Assembly (NCBI GenBank): GCA_964478625.1
Contig: CAYZJH010000001.1
Location: forward strand, 150,734 to 214,733
DNA length: 64,000 bases
Direction: 5' to 3'
Origin: SKZT01 sp964478625
GTDB lineage: Bacteria; Desulfobacterota; Desulfobacteria; Desulfobacterales; SKZT01
Under the pieces are notes generated by a model. It saw nothing but the letters and a program-made list of their open reading frames with translations, searched no databases and had not been told where the DNA came from. Positions 36,994-46,221 of this stretch are shown piece by piece. How positions within the stretch are numbered: the stretch's first letter is position 1; every line of letters starts with the position of its first letter. A program made the translations under genes and the position numbers.

Positions 36994-37248
36994 TTACAGA
37001 ACAGTCTCGGATGCCTTTTCCTTTTTGATAATGTTTCTGACCGTATCCGTAGGTTTAGCTCCCTGTCCCAACCAATAGTCAATTCGATCATTTTTCAGCG
37101 TAATATCCGCTGGTTCCTTTAACGGATTATAGGTGCCGACTATCTCAATAAAACGCCCGTCCCGGCGACTTTCCTGGTCAGCCACAACAATTCTGTAAAA
37201 AGGTCTTTTTTTGGCGCCGTGTCTGGCCAATCTGATTTTTACTGCCAT
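36994..37248 (-). CDS. rpsP: Ribosomal protein bS16
   Basis: 84 residues with the family start MAVKIRLARHGAKKRPFYRIVVAD and IEIVGTYNPL..., in which only short parts are quoted here. Between ffh and khpA. Confidence 0.97.
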   Translation of the reverse strand: MAVKIRLARHGAKKRPFYRIVVADQESRRDGRFIEIVGTYNPLKEPADITLKNDRIDYWLGQGAKPTDTVRNIIKKEKASETVL

Positions 37249-37276
37249 ACTTTTTCTTTCTCCTTGTTTGCACTCC

Positions 37277-38608
37277 CTAAAATGGTAATTTCATGCGGCC
37301 TAAACCGCGCATGCCGTCTTTGTTTAACTTTTTCATCATTTTCATGACTTGAGCATAATTTTTTATCAACTTGTTGACATCCTGAACCGTCGTTCCGCTT
37401 CCCTTTGCAATTCTTTTCCGACGGCCACCGTTGATGATCGTATACTGACTCCGTTCCTGAGGGGTCATCGAATTAATAATGGCCTCTATTTTCACCAACT
37501 CCCGATCATCCACCTGAGCATTTTTAAGTTGTTTGATTTTGTTAATCCCTGGAATCATGCCAATGAGCTCCGATAATGATCCCATTTTTCGAATCTGAAC
37601 CATCTGATCTCGAAAATCTTCAAGGGTAAACCGGCTTTTTCTCAGCTTTTTTTCAAGTTCCGCAGCCTTTTTTTCATCCATCACAGCTTGGGCTTTTTCA
37701 ATGATAGTCAACGCATCGCCCATGCCCAGGATTCTGGATGACATTCGGTCCGGGTGGAACGCTTCCAACTGGCTGAGCTTTTCTCCGGTTCCGATCAACT
37801 TGATGGGTTTACCCGTAATTGCCTTGATTGAAAGTGCCGCCCCCCCTCTGGCATCGCCATCCATTTTGGTAAGAACAACACCACCGATATCAAGACGGCT
37901 GTTAAAAGACTGTGCAATATTGACCGCATCCTGACCGGTCATGGCATCAGCGACCAACAAAATATCCGATGGGCTGATCGCCTCCTTGATTTTCGCAAGC
38001 TCATCCATCAGTGCTTCATCAATATGAAGGCGGCCTGCCGTATCTAAAATCATGGTGTCGCAACCCGCTTTTGAGGCCTCAACCCGGGCCTGCCGACATA
38101 TTTGAACCGGGTCCATCTGCACTGCTGAATCAAAAACCGGCAAGGAAAGCTGTTCGCCCAGCTTTTTGAGCTGATCAATAGCCGCAGGTCGATAAACATC
38201 CGCAGGAACGAGATAAGGCTTTTTTCCAATTTTTCTTAAAAAAACTGCGATTTTCCCCGCAGTTGTGGTTTTCCCCGACCCCTGCAATCCCACCAACATT
38301 ACTGAGGCTGGTTTGGAACCCGATAGGTTGATCCCTTCGTGGCTAGACCCCATCAACTCGGTAAGTTCTTCATTGACAATCTTAATCACCTGCTGGCCGG
38401 GTGTCAGACTTGCCATCACTTCCTGTCCCAAAGACCGCGCTTTGATTTGGGAAATAAAGTCCTTAACCACCTTGTAATGAACATCAGCTTCAAGAAGTGC
38501 TAGACGGACCTCTTTTAAGCCATCTTGAATATTTTTTTCGGATAACTTTCCGTGTCCTTTCAGCTTCTTAAATGTGGCCTCAAGTCTTTCAGCCAAACCG
38601 TCAAACAT
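37277..38608 (-). CDS. ffh: Signal recognition particle GTPase Ffh
   Basis: SRP54 homologue, 443 residues. N domain (MFDGLAERLEATFKKL), G domain with GLQGSGKTTTAGKIA, DTAGR, TKMDGDARGG, and methionine-rich M domain (MGSLSELIGMIPGI...KMMKKLNK). ATG 38608 is taken as the start rather than the in-frame TTG two codons earlier. First gene of the operon; promoter just upstream. Confidence 0.97.
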   Translation of the reverse strand: MFDGLAERLEATFKKLKGHGKLSEKNIQDGLKEVRLALLEADVHYKVVKDFISQIKARSLGQEVMASLTPGQQVIKIVNEELTELMGSSHEGINLSGSKPASVMLVGLQGSGKTTTAGKIAVFLRKIGKKPYLVPADVYRPAAIDQLKKLGEQLSLPVFDSAVQMDPVQICRQARVEASKAGCDTMILDTAGRLHIDEALMDELAKIKEAISPSDILLVADAMTGQDAVNIAQSFNSRLDIGGVVLTKMDGDARGGAALSIKAITGKPIKLIGTGEKLSQLEAFHPDRMSSRILGMGDALTIIEKAQAVMDEKKAAELEKKLRKSRFTLEDFRDQMVQIRKMGSLSELIGMIPGINKIKQLKNAQVDDRELVKIEAIINSMTPQERSQYTIINGGRRKRIAKGSGTTVQDVNKLIKNYAQVMKMMKKLNKDGMRGLGRMKLPF

Positions 38609-38643
38609 GGTCAACCCCGATTCTTTTATTAACTAAAACCTTG

Positions 38644-38672
38644 AAAATATATTGGTATTAATGTTATGTCAA
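38644..38672 (-). promoter_or_regulatory. Promoter of the ffh-rpsP-trmD-rplS operon
   Basis: Minus strand TTGACA (38672-38667), 17-bp spacer, TATTTT (38649-38644), about 36 nt before the ffh start. The -35 is perfect, the -10 matches four of six. Confidence 0.6.
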
Positions 38673-38735
38673 GTAAATAATCGACACGATAGGATTTCAA
38701 TCATTCTTATTTTTTCATATACCATCGGAAAAACA

Positions 38736-39782
38736 ATGTCACGTTTAAAAGATATTAAAGAGTTATCGGAAACAGATTTGATTCAATGGCTGAGCCGGCA
38801 TAATATCAAACCTTATCGGGCCACTCAGATTCAACAATGGATCTATATGCGACAAACAGATCACTTTTCGGACATGACGAATCTCGGAAACAGTCTAAGG
38901 CAACTTCTTGCCGAACATTTTACAATCGACCGCCTCAAGGTCAAAAAAATAGAAACCTCCGCCGATGGCTCCCGTAAGTATCTCTTCGAACTTCAGGATT
39001 TAAATCTTATTGAAAGCGTTTTAATTCCGGAAAAAAATCACTATACACTATGTGTTTCGAGCCAGGTGGGGTGCGCCCAGGGATGCCGCTTTTGCTCTAC
39101 TTCCCAAAACGGACTGATCCGAAATCTTTCAAGGGGTGAACTAATCGCCCAAGTAAGGGATTTAATTCGGTTGGTTGACCTCGATCATCAGGATTCCAGG
39201 CGCTTGTCCAATATTGTCTTTATGGGGATGGGAGAACCTCTTTTAAATTATAAAAATCTTGTCAGTGCCTTACAAACAATAATCTGCAATAAGTCCGGAT
39301 TGAAGGTATCCGCACGCCGTATTACCGTATCCACCGCGGGCGTTGTACCAAAACTGATGGCGCTAGGTCATGATACGCCCGTAAACCCGGCGATTTCTTT
39401 AAACGCAACGGACAACGATACCAGAAGTTTCCTGATGCCCATCAACCGAAAATACCCCTTAGAAAAAGTTCTGGAAGCCTGCCACAGCTATCCTTTAAGG
39501 CACCACGGAATGATGACTGTCGAATATATTCTCATCAAGGGAATCAATGATTCCAGGGATGACGCCAACCGGCTATCCAAACTCCTAAAACCGATTCGGG
39601 CAAAAATAAACTTGATCCCGTTCAATGAATTTGATGGATGCGAATTAAGACGTCCGGATGAATCGGTCATTTTAAAGTTTCAGAAAATTCTCATGGATCA
39701 AAACTATACCACTATCATTCGCCAAAGTAAGGGATCAGACATTTCCGCTGCCTGCGGCCAGCTTAGAGCACGAGCCGTATAA
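38736..39782 (+). CDS. rlmN: Dual-specificity RNA methyltransferase RlmN
   Basis: Radical SAM enzyme making 2-methyladenosine in 23S rRNA and tRNA. Cluster motif CAQGCRFCST, FMGMGEPLLNY, and the C-terminal substrate cysteine in SAACGQL. ATG 38736 gives the usual 348 residues; the frame is open from 38652. Divergent from ffh and tail to tail with the PP-loop gene, leaving only 2 nt. Confidence 0.95.
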   Translation: MSRLKDIKELSETDLIQWLSRHNIKPYRATQIQQWIYMRQTDHFSDMTNLGNSLRQLLAEHFTIDRLKVKKIETSADGSRKYLFELQDLNLIESVLIPEKNHYTLCVSSQVGCAQGCRFCSTSQNGLIRNLSRGELIAQVRDLIRLVDLDHQDSRRLSNIVFMGMGEPLLNYKNLVSALQTIICNKSGLKVSARRITVSTAGVVPKLMALGHDTPVNPAISLNATDNDTRSFLMPINRKYPLEKVLEACHSYPLRHHGMMTVEYILIKGINDSRDDANRLSKLLKPIRAKINLIPFNEFDGCELRRPDESVILKFQKILMDQNYTTIIRQSKGSDISAACGQLRARAV

Positions 39783-39784
39783 CC

Positions 39785-40780
39785 TTACACCAGCATATGT
39801 TTGACGTCCGACGGTTGTATCGGAAGAACACGAATCTTTTTGCATTCTCTTTCGTTTTCAACCGTAACTTCAACAGGACCCTTTTCAGAAAGTTTACTGT
39901 ATCCCGCACACATTCCTGCTGCCAGATAGAGTTCACCGTCACTTGGATATCCGCAAACCAGAACTACAGGACCGGCGTAATTGCTTAGCCTAATTTTAGT
40001 ATCATTTTGAGGGTTAAGGTAAGCTAAAATGCTCTCATTATCTTCTTGAGTACGACCCACAACAATCTTTGTTCCCGAAGGTGTTCGAAAATGACGTCCG
40101 AACTTAAGCAAAATTAATTCGTTGTTCGTCACATTTTCTTTGCGGCTTAACAGGTCTTCAAGCCGATGACAAAATCCCTTATCGGTTAACAGACATCCAC
40201 CTGCCGGGGCAGGATAATCTTCAACACCGAATTCCCTGGCAAGCTGAATCTGCCGTTTGCGCCCTCTTCCCGCAATATCCAATAATTTTTCTCTGGCTAC
40301 CCATCCCTTTTTTTCAGGAATGGTTTCATCCAGCTTTCGGGCACTCAACGGGCGCAAAATATAACCACCCATTCCTGAGTGTTTTTCAACATATTTCAGT
40401 GAGGGCCTTGTCTGGGACATGGGACGTTGCCCCAATACTTCTCCGCTGAAAAGAAAATGAAACCCTTTTTCAGTCATAATTTCACCGGCCAACTTAAACA
40501 TCAAAGCATGACAATCCATACAGGGGTTCATATTTTTTCCATAACCACCCTTTGGATTTCTGAGCATTTTCATGTAACTTTCAGTAATATTTTTAACCAT
40601 GAGAGGGATTCGGGAATTATCCGCAGCTTTTCTTGCCTTGTCTGAAGAAAAAAAAGGGGTCTCAAAACTTATCCATTCAACATGGATTCCTTGTTTTTGA
40701 ATAACCATTGCCGAAAGAATGCTGTCCAATCCTCCGGAACATAACCCCAAGGCTCTGATCTTTTCTTGATTTACACTCAT
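39785..40780 (-). CDS. PP-loop ATP pyrophosphatase, tRNA thiolation-like, with NFACT-R-like C-terminus
   Basis: 331 residues. The PP-loop SGGLDSILSA near residue 15-24 places it with ThiI/MnmA/TtcA-type adenylating enzymes. NPCMDCH (about 90-96), GEVLGQRPMSQ and PAGGCLLTD supply candidate sulfur-handling cysteines. The last ~110 residues (RTPSGTKIVVGRTQEDN ... RLSNYAGPVVLVCG) look like the NFACT-R_2 RNA-binding module seen in some single-gene tRNA thiouridylase relatives. Exact nucleoside unknown. Tail to tail with rlmN. Confidence 0.78.
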   Translation of the reverse strand: MSVNQEKIRALGLCSGGLDSILSAMVIQKQGIHVEWISFETPFFSSDKARKAADNSRIPLMVKNITESYMKMLRNPKGGYGKNMNPCMDCHALMFKLAGEIMTEKGFHFLFSGEVLGQRPMSQTRPSLKYVEKHSGMGGYILRPLSARKLDETIPEKKGWVAREKLLDIAGRGRKRQIQLAREFGVEDYPAPAGGCLLTDKGFCHRLEDLLSRKENVTNNELILLKFGRHFRTPSGTKIVVGRTQEDNESILAYLNPQNDTKIRLSNYAGPVVLVCGYPSDGELYLAAGMCAGYSKLSEKGPVEVTVENERECKKIRVLPIQPSDVKHMLV

Positions 40781-40916
40781 ATGGTTTTATATTTATCGGG
40801 CATGGTCATCAAAACCTGCCTATTGGCCCTTGGAGGACCATTATTTTAATCAGCGAACTTATTGAAAAGAGATTCCTTATTCAATCGGCAACTTAATTTC
40901 AGTGTGGGATCGGAAT

Positions 40917-41552
40917 ATGAAACCAGATAATCGAGTGAAAAAGATAATCGAAATTTTAAATAACACCTATCCGGATGTCAAGACCCAGCTCAATTATGAA
41001 ACCCCGTTTCAGTTGCTGACCGCCACTATTTTGTCTGCCCAATGCACAGACAAGCAGGTCAATAAAGTCACTGAAACACTTTTTAAGACCCTTAAAAAGC
41101 CTGAGGACTTTGTGAAAATAGACCTGTCTATTTTGGAAAATTTTATCCGTACCACCGGCTACTATAAAAACAAGGCTAAAAATCTTAAAAATTGTGCCGA
41201 GGCGTTACTTGAAAAATATGGTGGGGTTGTACCCGACAATCTTGAAGATCTTGTCAAGCTTCCTGGAGTGGGAAGGAAAACCGCAAATGTTGTTCTGGGA
41301 AGTGCTTTCGGTATTCCATCGATTGTCGTTGACACCCATGTTGCAAGAATTTCACAACGTTTGGAACTTACCAGCAACAAAGATCCGGTTAAGATTGAAT
41401 TTGACCTGATGAAAATAATTCCCAGAAAAGAGTGGGATGGTTTTTCTCTTCGACTCATTTATTTCGGGCGTGAATACTGCAGAGCCAGAAACCCGCTTTG
41501 TGCCAAGTGTCCCATTTATGATCTTTGTGAATACCCAGGCAAAACCGCCTGA
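40917..41552 (+). CDS. nth: Endonuclease III
   Basis: Bifunctional DNA glycosylase/AP lyase for oxidised pyrimidines, 211 residues. Helix-hairpin-helix LPGVGRKTANVVLG carries the catalytic lysine, VDTHV the catalytic aspartate. The C-terminal C-x6-C-x2-C-x5-C is the 4Fe-4S site. GTG at 40902 is an alternative start. Followed 9 nt later by nfo, so the two base-excision genes form one unit. Confidence 0.95.
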   Translation: MKPDNRVKKIIEILNNTYPDVKTQLNYETPFQLLTATILSAQCTDKQVNKVTETLFKTLKKPEDFVKIDLSILENFIRTTGYYKNKAKNLKNCAEALLEKYGGVVPDNLEDLVKLPGVGRKTANVVLGSAFGIPSIVVDTHVARISQRLELTSNKDPVKIEFDLMKIIPRKEWDGFSLRLIYFGREYCRARNPLCAKCPIYDLCEYPGKTA

Positions 41553-41561
41553 GAGAAATCC

Positions 41562-42425
41562 ATGAAAAATCATGACAAAAGAAAATGGTTTCTCGGAGCC
41601 CATCTTTCCATAGCCAAAGGTTTTGATCAAGCTGTTTATCAAGCTCATGCCCTTGGCTGCAATACCCTTCAGATTTTTACAAAAAATGCCACTACCTGGA
41701 AAGAGCGGGATATTTCCGAGACTGAAATTAAGCGCTTTCAACAGGCCAAAAAAGATACCGGCATCCAAATCATTTCCTCGCATACGTCTTACCTTATTAA
41801 TTTAGCCTCAGATGAACCTGAAATAAGAAATAAGTCCATCCGGGCACTCAAAAATGAATTGATCCGTGCCACTAAACTCGGGCTTTGTTATGTGGTGCTT
41901 CACCCCGGAGCGCACAAGGGAACCGGGGTCAAACAAGGGCTCGACAGAATTGCAGAAAGTCTTAATACTGTTTTGGATCCTTCTGTCATCCATACTCCAT
42001 TATTGCTTCTTGAAACCACCGCCGGACAGGGAAGCAGTCTCGGAAGTTGTTTCGGCCATTTATCCACAATAATGGAGAAAATTGCCAATCCCAAAAGCCT
42101 GGGCATCTGTATGGATACATCCCATATATTTGCTGCAGGATATGACATTCGCACCGATAGTACCTACCACCAGACCATGAAAGCTTTTGACTCATGCATT
42201 GGTTTTCAGCATCTTCATCTTTTTCATCTCAATGATTCAAAAAAAGACATCGGTTCGGGAGTCGACAGGCATGAACACATCGGGCGGGGATTTATCGGAA
42301 TGGCAGCTTTCAGAAAAATCATGAACGATTCCAGGTTCATGCATATCCCTAAAATTATCGAAACCCCAAAAGAAAATAACATGGACCATGTTAACTTGGA
42401 GCGATTAAAGATGATGGTCGATTAG
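41562..42425 (+). CDS. nfo: Endonuclease IV
   Basis: Zinc-dependent AP endonuclease of the TIM-barrel AP2Ec family, 287 residues. GAHLSIAKG, NTLQIFTKN, HPGAHKGTG, LLLETTAGQGSSLG, CMDTSHIFAAGYD and HLNDSKKDIGSGVDRHEHIG supply all the metal ligands expected. Co-transcribed with nth. Confidence 0.96.
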   Translation: MKNHDKRKWFLGAHLSIAKGFDQAVYQAHALGCNTLQIFTKNATTWKERDISETEIKRFQQAKKDTGIQIISSHTSYLINLASDEPEIRNKSIRALKNELIRATKLGLCYVVLHPGAHKGTGVKQGLDRIAESLNTVLDPSVIHTPLLLLETTAGQGSSLGSCFGHLSTIMEKIANPKSLGICMDTSHIFAAGYDIRTDSTYHQTMKAFDSCIGFQHLHLFHLNDSKKDIGSGVDRHEHIGRGFIGMAAFRKIMNDSRFMHIPKIIETPKENNMDHVNLERLKMMVD

Positions 42426-42482
42426 CAATTTTAAACTTGGAAAAATCCGGGAATTATGCCCTCTTTTTTCTTCTTTTTTCTA

Positions 42483-42511
42483 TTGACATCGAATAGGTAT
42501 AATTATTAAAT
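42483..42511 (+). promoter_or_regulatory. Possible promoter of the FecR-like gene
   Basis: TTGACA at 42483-42488 is a perfect -35; TTAAAT at a 17-bp spacing is a four-of-six -10. A perfect TATAAT also occurs at 42498 but only 9 bp from the -35, too close for sigma-70. Confidence 0.4.
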
Positions 42512-42570
42512 ATTCACTGGATTTCAAAATAATAGGATAATCAATTCAGAAACAAGCTAAGGGGGACTTT

Positions 42571-43314
42571 ATGAAGCGAACGACGATTATTGCCACCATA
42601 TTGGTACTGGTTTTTTCTACAACAGTAATTGCAGCCGATGGAGATGTCTCTCGGCTTGTACCCACCGAGAAGGTTACCGCATACAAAGATGGACAAAAAA
42701 TTGCGGAATACACCCAGGAAATGCCGGTTCCGGAAAATGTCTTATTGTCCTGCAAAGGAAAGTGTGGCATCATTACGGAAGACCTTTCACTGGTGGGTGA
42801 AGATCAGAGCCGGTTTTTGATCGATTCGGAGCAAAATAGCAGATATTTAGGTGTGGAGGAAGGTACGGTCTATTTTGGTATTTCCACAATGCCCCGTAAA
42901 ATAATATTTATGACCCCAAAAGGGGCGGTTTCTGTAAACCAGGTATTTATTGACGCGTCCTCAAATGCCAAAATGTTGGAAGGTTATATCAAGGTCACCG
43001 AAGAATTCAGTGAAATCGGGGTGCTCGAAGGCGGATCTTTGCAGCTTTTGACCGATGAAGGCCAAAAGGTCATTAAACCGGGACAACGATTTGTATTGGC
43101 CCAGGCTGATATGGGCGGAGAAACTTCAGGGACTTCTGGCAGCGGCAGTACTGGTTTTCATAACCAGGGTGGATTTCTCGCAAATCTTACCAGCGGGCAG
43201 ATCGAATTTATAACGACCGTTGCCATCGCCGGTGGGGTATCATCACTTGGTGCTGCTTTACACGATAAAGACAAAACCAGAGATGCAAGTCCATCTCAAC
43301 CTGTAGAGGAGTAA
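42571..43314 (+). CDS. Secreted FecR-like protein near the polysaccharide export gene
   Basis: 247 residues with a clear Sec signal (about 1-21, ending VIAADG). The middle (VYFGISTMPRKIIFMTPKGAVSVNQVF...GYIKVTEEFSEIGVLEGGSLQL...GQKVIKPGQRF) reads like the repeating beta-strand FecR fold. The end holds a Gly/Ser-rich linker and one short hydrophobic stretch (ITTVAIAGGVSSLGAAL) that may be a membrane anchor. Ribosome site AAGGGGGA. It stands 170 nt before the SLBB export gene, separated by a hairpin. Function not known. Confidence 0.7.
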   Translation: MKRTTIIATILVLVFSTTVIAADGDVSRLVPTEKVTAYKDGQKIAEYTQEMPVPENVLLSCKGKCGIITEDLSLVGEDQSRFLIDSEQNSRYLGVEEGTVYFGISTMPRKIIFMTPKGAVSVNQVFIDASSNAKMLEGYIKVTEEFSEIGVLEGGSLQLLTDEGQKVIKPGQRFVLAQADMGGETSGTSGSGSTGFHNQGGFLANLTSGQIEFITTVAIAGGVSSLGAALHDKDKTRDASPSQPVEE

Positions 43315-43345
43315 AAACAGGATCGTTTTGAAGAAAAACATATTC

Positions 43346-43385
43346 AACGGCGGCACACGAATTTGGTGATGCCGCTGTTTTTATT
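43346..43385 (+). terminator. Hairpin terminator after the FecR-like gene
   Basis: AACGGCGGCA (43346-43355) pairs with TGCCGCTGTT (43370-43379), one G-T pair, 14-nt loop, then TTTATTTG. Likely Rho-independent end of the preceding single-gene transcript. Confidence 0.7.
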
Positions 43386-43483
43386 TGTGTTTGCTGGGTA
43401 AAAAAAGATTCTTTTAATTCCTTTAGGCTTTCGACTTTCAAAAAAGACATAATCATTAATACGCTGAACAAAGACAAGAAGAA

Positions 43484-44506
43484 ATGAAATCAAAAAACCT
43501 GGCCATTATGGTGTTGATTAGCTCAACGTTAATCTTTGGTATGACCGGATGCGCCCCAAAAGCAAGTCCGAGGGAAAATTTCAATACCCAAAGCTTTATT
43601 GACAAACCGGAACAAATTACAGAACTTAATCAAAAATTGTTTGCCGATGCCAACATATCACCCGACCGAAGTGATTATCTATTAGGGCCGGGTGATCTGA
43701 TTGAAGTCAAAGTATTTGAATCCGATAAACTCAATACGACCGTTCGCATCAGTTCCCGCGGCTATGTGTCTCTACCCCTGATCGGCGAGGTAAATTTAAA
43801 AGGAAAAACCGCCCATGAGGCTGAAACACTTATCGAAAACAAATATAAAGCCAGTTACATCAAAAATCCCCATGTCAGTATTTTTGTAAGGGAACACCAC
43901 AGCCAAAGAGTGACAATTGTGGGAGAGGTTGAAAAACCGGGCACCTATGATTATCCATCCAGGCAGCGTTTAGTCGATGCCCTGGCCATCGCTGGCGGCC
44001 TCACTGAAAAAGCAGGGCAGATGGTTCATATCAGAAGATTCACCGCCACTAGTGACGAATCGGAAGGTGAACCACAAAGTTTTCTGATTAACCTGGATGA
44101 ACTGATTAATCAGGGGAAATCCGAGTTAAACATCATTATCAACGGAGGCGACGTCATTTTCATTCCTGAAGCCGGTTTGTTCTACATCGATGGTGCTGTA
44201 AGACGTCCGGGACAATACCATATAAAAGAAAATCTCTCCGTAAGAAAAGCAATCATGAGTGCAGGCGGTTTGGCTACTTACGCAAATTCAAAAGATTTGG
44301 TTCTTATGCGGAAAAATGAAAACGGAAACCGGGAAGAAATCAAATTGAATCTGCAAAAAGACATGGACCTCGCAGAAGAAACAATTGTCCAGGATGGAGA
44401 TATAATATTTGTAAATTCCAGCTTCTGGGGAAAACTGCTCTATGGAGGAGGAGTCAATATCGGAATCCCAGGATTTGGTTTCAATTATCGTGATCCCGAG
44501 CGATAA
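43484..44506 (+). CDS. Polysaccharide export lipoprotein (Wza-like, SLBB)
   Basis: 340 residues. Lipoprotein signal with lipobox MTGC at about residue 21-24. Poly_export domain from LGPGDLIEVKVFESD; SLBB repeats from VTIVGEVEKPGTYDYP and IDGAVRRPGQYHI. Outer-membrane channel for capsule or exopolysaccharide, working with the inner-membrane chain-length/kinase protein encoded by the opposite-strand genes nearby. Convergent with the J-domain gene (22 nt apart). Confidence 0.92.
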   Translation: MKSKNLAIMVLISSTLIFGMTGCAPKASPRENFNTQSFIDKPEQITELNQKLFADANISPDRSDYLLGPGDLIEVKVFESDKLNTTVRISSRGYVSLPLIGEVNLKGKTAHEAETLIENKYKASYIKNPHVSIFVREHHSQRVTIVGEVEKPGTYDYPSRQRLVDALAIAGGLTEKAGQMVHIRRFTATSDESEGEPQSFLINLDELINQGKSELNIIINGGDVIFIPEAGLFYIDGAVRRPGQYHIKENLSVRKAIMSAGGLATYANSKDLVLMRKNENGNREEIKLNLQKDMDLAEETIVQDGDIIFVNSSFWGKLLYGGGVNIGIPGFGFNYRDPER

Positions 44507-44527
44507 TTTTTTTTCATCACATAATGG

Positions 44528-46198
44528 TCAGTTCATGAATCGATAACTTAATTCATTGATTTTGAATGACTCATCAATAAAAGATTCATCCTTGGATATC
44601 AAATTTAGGTGAATATCGCCATTGTAACGGTGCCAATAATTCTCATGTTTTTTACGCCATTGTAAAAAAAACACGCCTTTGATGTCAATCGTGCTGCCAT
44701 TCGGTTCCAAAGTATAATTCACCATACTGATCCGGTAGGTAATCGATGCAAGATTCTGAAAATTTTTACGGTATTTGGGCAAAAGCCGGTTAATTGGAAT
44801 CCCATTTTCAATGGCATTTTTTGAAAAAAAGGTCATCAGCGTATTGAGGTCCATCCTTTCATAGGCATCACAATAACGGGAGAGAAATTGCTCCAACTCA
44901 GCATTAATTTGCAACGGAACATTCGAAACCAGGGTTTCCGAAATGATTTCATCGATTTTACCAAGGGTTTCCAGTTTTGGAAATCCCGAATGATCAGGCT
45001 TTGATAAACCGGAAATATCATCGGTGTTGTTGATCTCATTGGCCGGATTCAAGGGTTTCGGTCCGGGCAGTTCAGCCACTTTAAAGTTTTTGGAACTTGA
45101 TTTTTCGATGATCAGGTTTTGAGAATCAGATAAATCATTTTTCTTTTGCGCTTGATAACTCTTTTTGAGCGGATCATCAGTTGCCATATCTTTGGAGTCT
45201 GGTCCATCCCCATGATCCGTTACCTGCCATCCGGTATTTTTATTTTCAACAAGCTTGGGACGGTTTGGGTCCGCTTCAAAAGGGGTTTTTTCCCGTTTTT
45301 TTGTGGGGATTTCCCGTTCAATATCAGGTGACCGGGTGTATTCAGCGGTTTCCTGGGTCACTTCACCGGCCAGATGATTTTCCAAACTATTATCCTGCGT
45401 TTCAGGATGTTCCATCCCTTTTATTTCCAATAGATTATGTTCATCATGATATTTTGAATTCTGATCACGATTTTGATTTTCCGGCAATGTTTTTTTTACC
45501 GCACTCATTTTGTGTACATCATCCAGGACGGATCGCTGAGTAATCACAAAATCAGCGATCCATGCAGTACCTACAAGCAATAAAACAATAAAAATAAAAC
45601 GAACTCCGTAAATCCTGAGTAATGACCTATTCAAAGTCTCATCAGCCTCTTTCACGGAAGTTTCCGACCACTGCCGGTGACTGTTTTGCATTCGGATCCT
45701 ATTATAATGGCGACGAAGGAATGGGTCCGACAATATTCTATATGCCTCACGAACAGAGAAAAATTCATCATTTTTCCCGGAGGATAAATCAGGGTGGGTC
45801 AAGCGGGCTTTAGCTCGAAAAGCTTTTTTTATGGTATCGTTGCTCGCATTTTCAGATACTCCCAGAATTTGATAATGGTCAATTTGACTTGATTTGGGAA
45901 TTTGAGTATGTAAACCGATTGCATCAGCAATGGTGGCCAGTTTACTCCTTAATTTTTCAAAAGAAAAACCTTGCCGGAAAGCCTCTTGCTTTAGCTCACG
46001 GTACCATCTTAACTGCTCCGGATTAGTATTTTTTTCTGCTTTTATCGTAGCAGAACAGTATAATATAAACTGTTTATACTCGGCGATATGCCGAATAAGG
46101 GTAGGAGTGTCATTAATGGTTATAACAAGCCGTACAAAGGTTCGTATCAGTTTTTTATGATCAGATCGTTTTGGTTTTTGCTTCCAAAAAGTCAACAT
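44528..46198 (-). CDS. Membrane-anchored J-domain protein with C-terminal NTF2-like region
   Basis: 556 residues. A J-domain runs from DHYQILGVSENAS (about 108) through the HPD motif at 135-137 to about 170. One membrane segment follows at about 199-219, so the J-domain is cytoplasmic and the rest periplasmic. A long low-complexity charged linker (about 225-420) leads to a C-terminal ~125-residue domain (FLSRYCDAYERMDLNTLMTFFS...WHRYNGDIHL) that resembles SnoaL/NTF2-type folds. It follows the tyrosine autokinase gene by 23 nt. J-domain proteins act with DnaK; the local client is probably part of the export machinery, which is inference. Confidence 0.8.
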   Translation of the reverse strand: MLTFWKQKPKRSDHKKLIRTFVRLVITINDTPTLIRHIAEYKQFILYCSATIKAEKNTNPEQLRWYRELKQEAFRQGFSFEKLRSKLATIADAIGLHTQIPKSSQIDHYQILGVSENASNDTIKKAFRAKARLTHPDLSSGKNDEFFSVREAYRILSDPFLRRHYNRIRMQNSHRQWSETSVKEADETLNRSLLRIYGVRFIFIVLLLVGTAWIADFVITQRSVLDDVHKMSAVKKTLPENQNRDQNSKYHDEHNLLEIKGMEHPETQDNSLENHLAGEVTQETAEYTRSPDIEREIPTKKREKTPFEADPNRPKLVENKNTGWQVTDHGDGPDSKDMATDDPLKKSYQAQKKNDLSDSQNLIIEKSSSKNFKVAELPGPKPLNPANEINNTDDISGLSKPDHSGFPKLETLGKIDEIISETLVSNVPLQINAELEQFLSRYCDAYERMDLNTLMTFFSKNAIENGIPINRLLPKYRKNFQNLASITYRISMVNYTLEPNGSTIDIKGVFFLQWRKKHENYWHRYNGDIHLNLISKDESFIDESFKINELSYRFMN

Positions 46199-46221
46199 AA
46201 TGAAAATCTGAACCCTTTTGA

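Noticed and set aside
42483..42503. TTGACA followed by a perfect TATAAT before the FecR-like gene
   Set aside because: The spacer is only 9 bp, so these two hexamers cannot form one sigma-70 promoter; a 17-bp-spaced -10 was listed instead.
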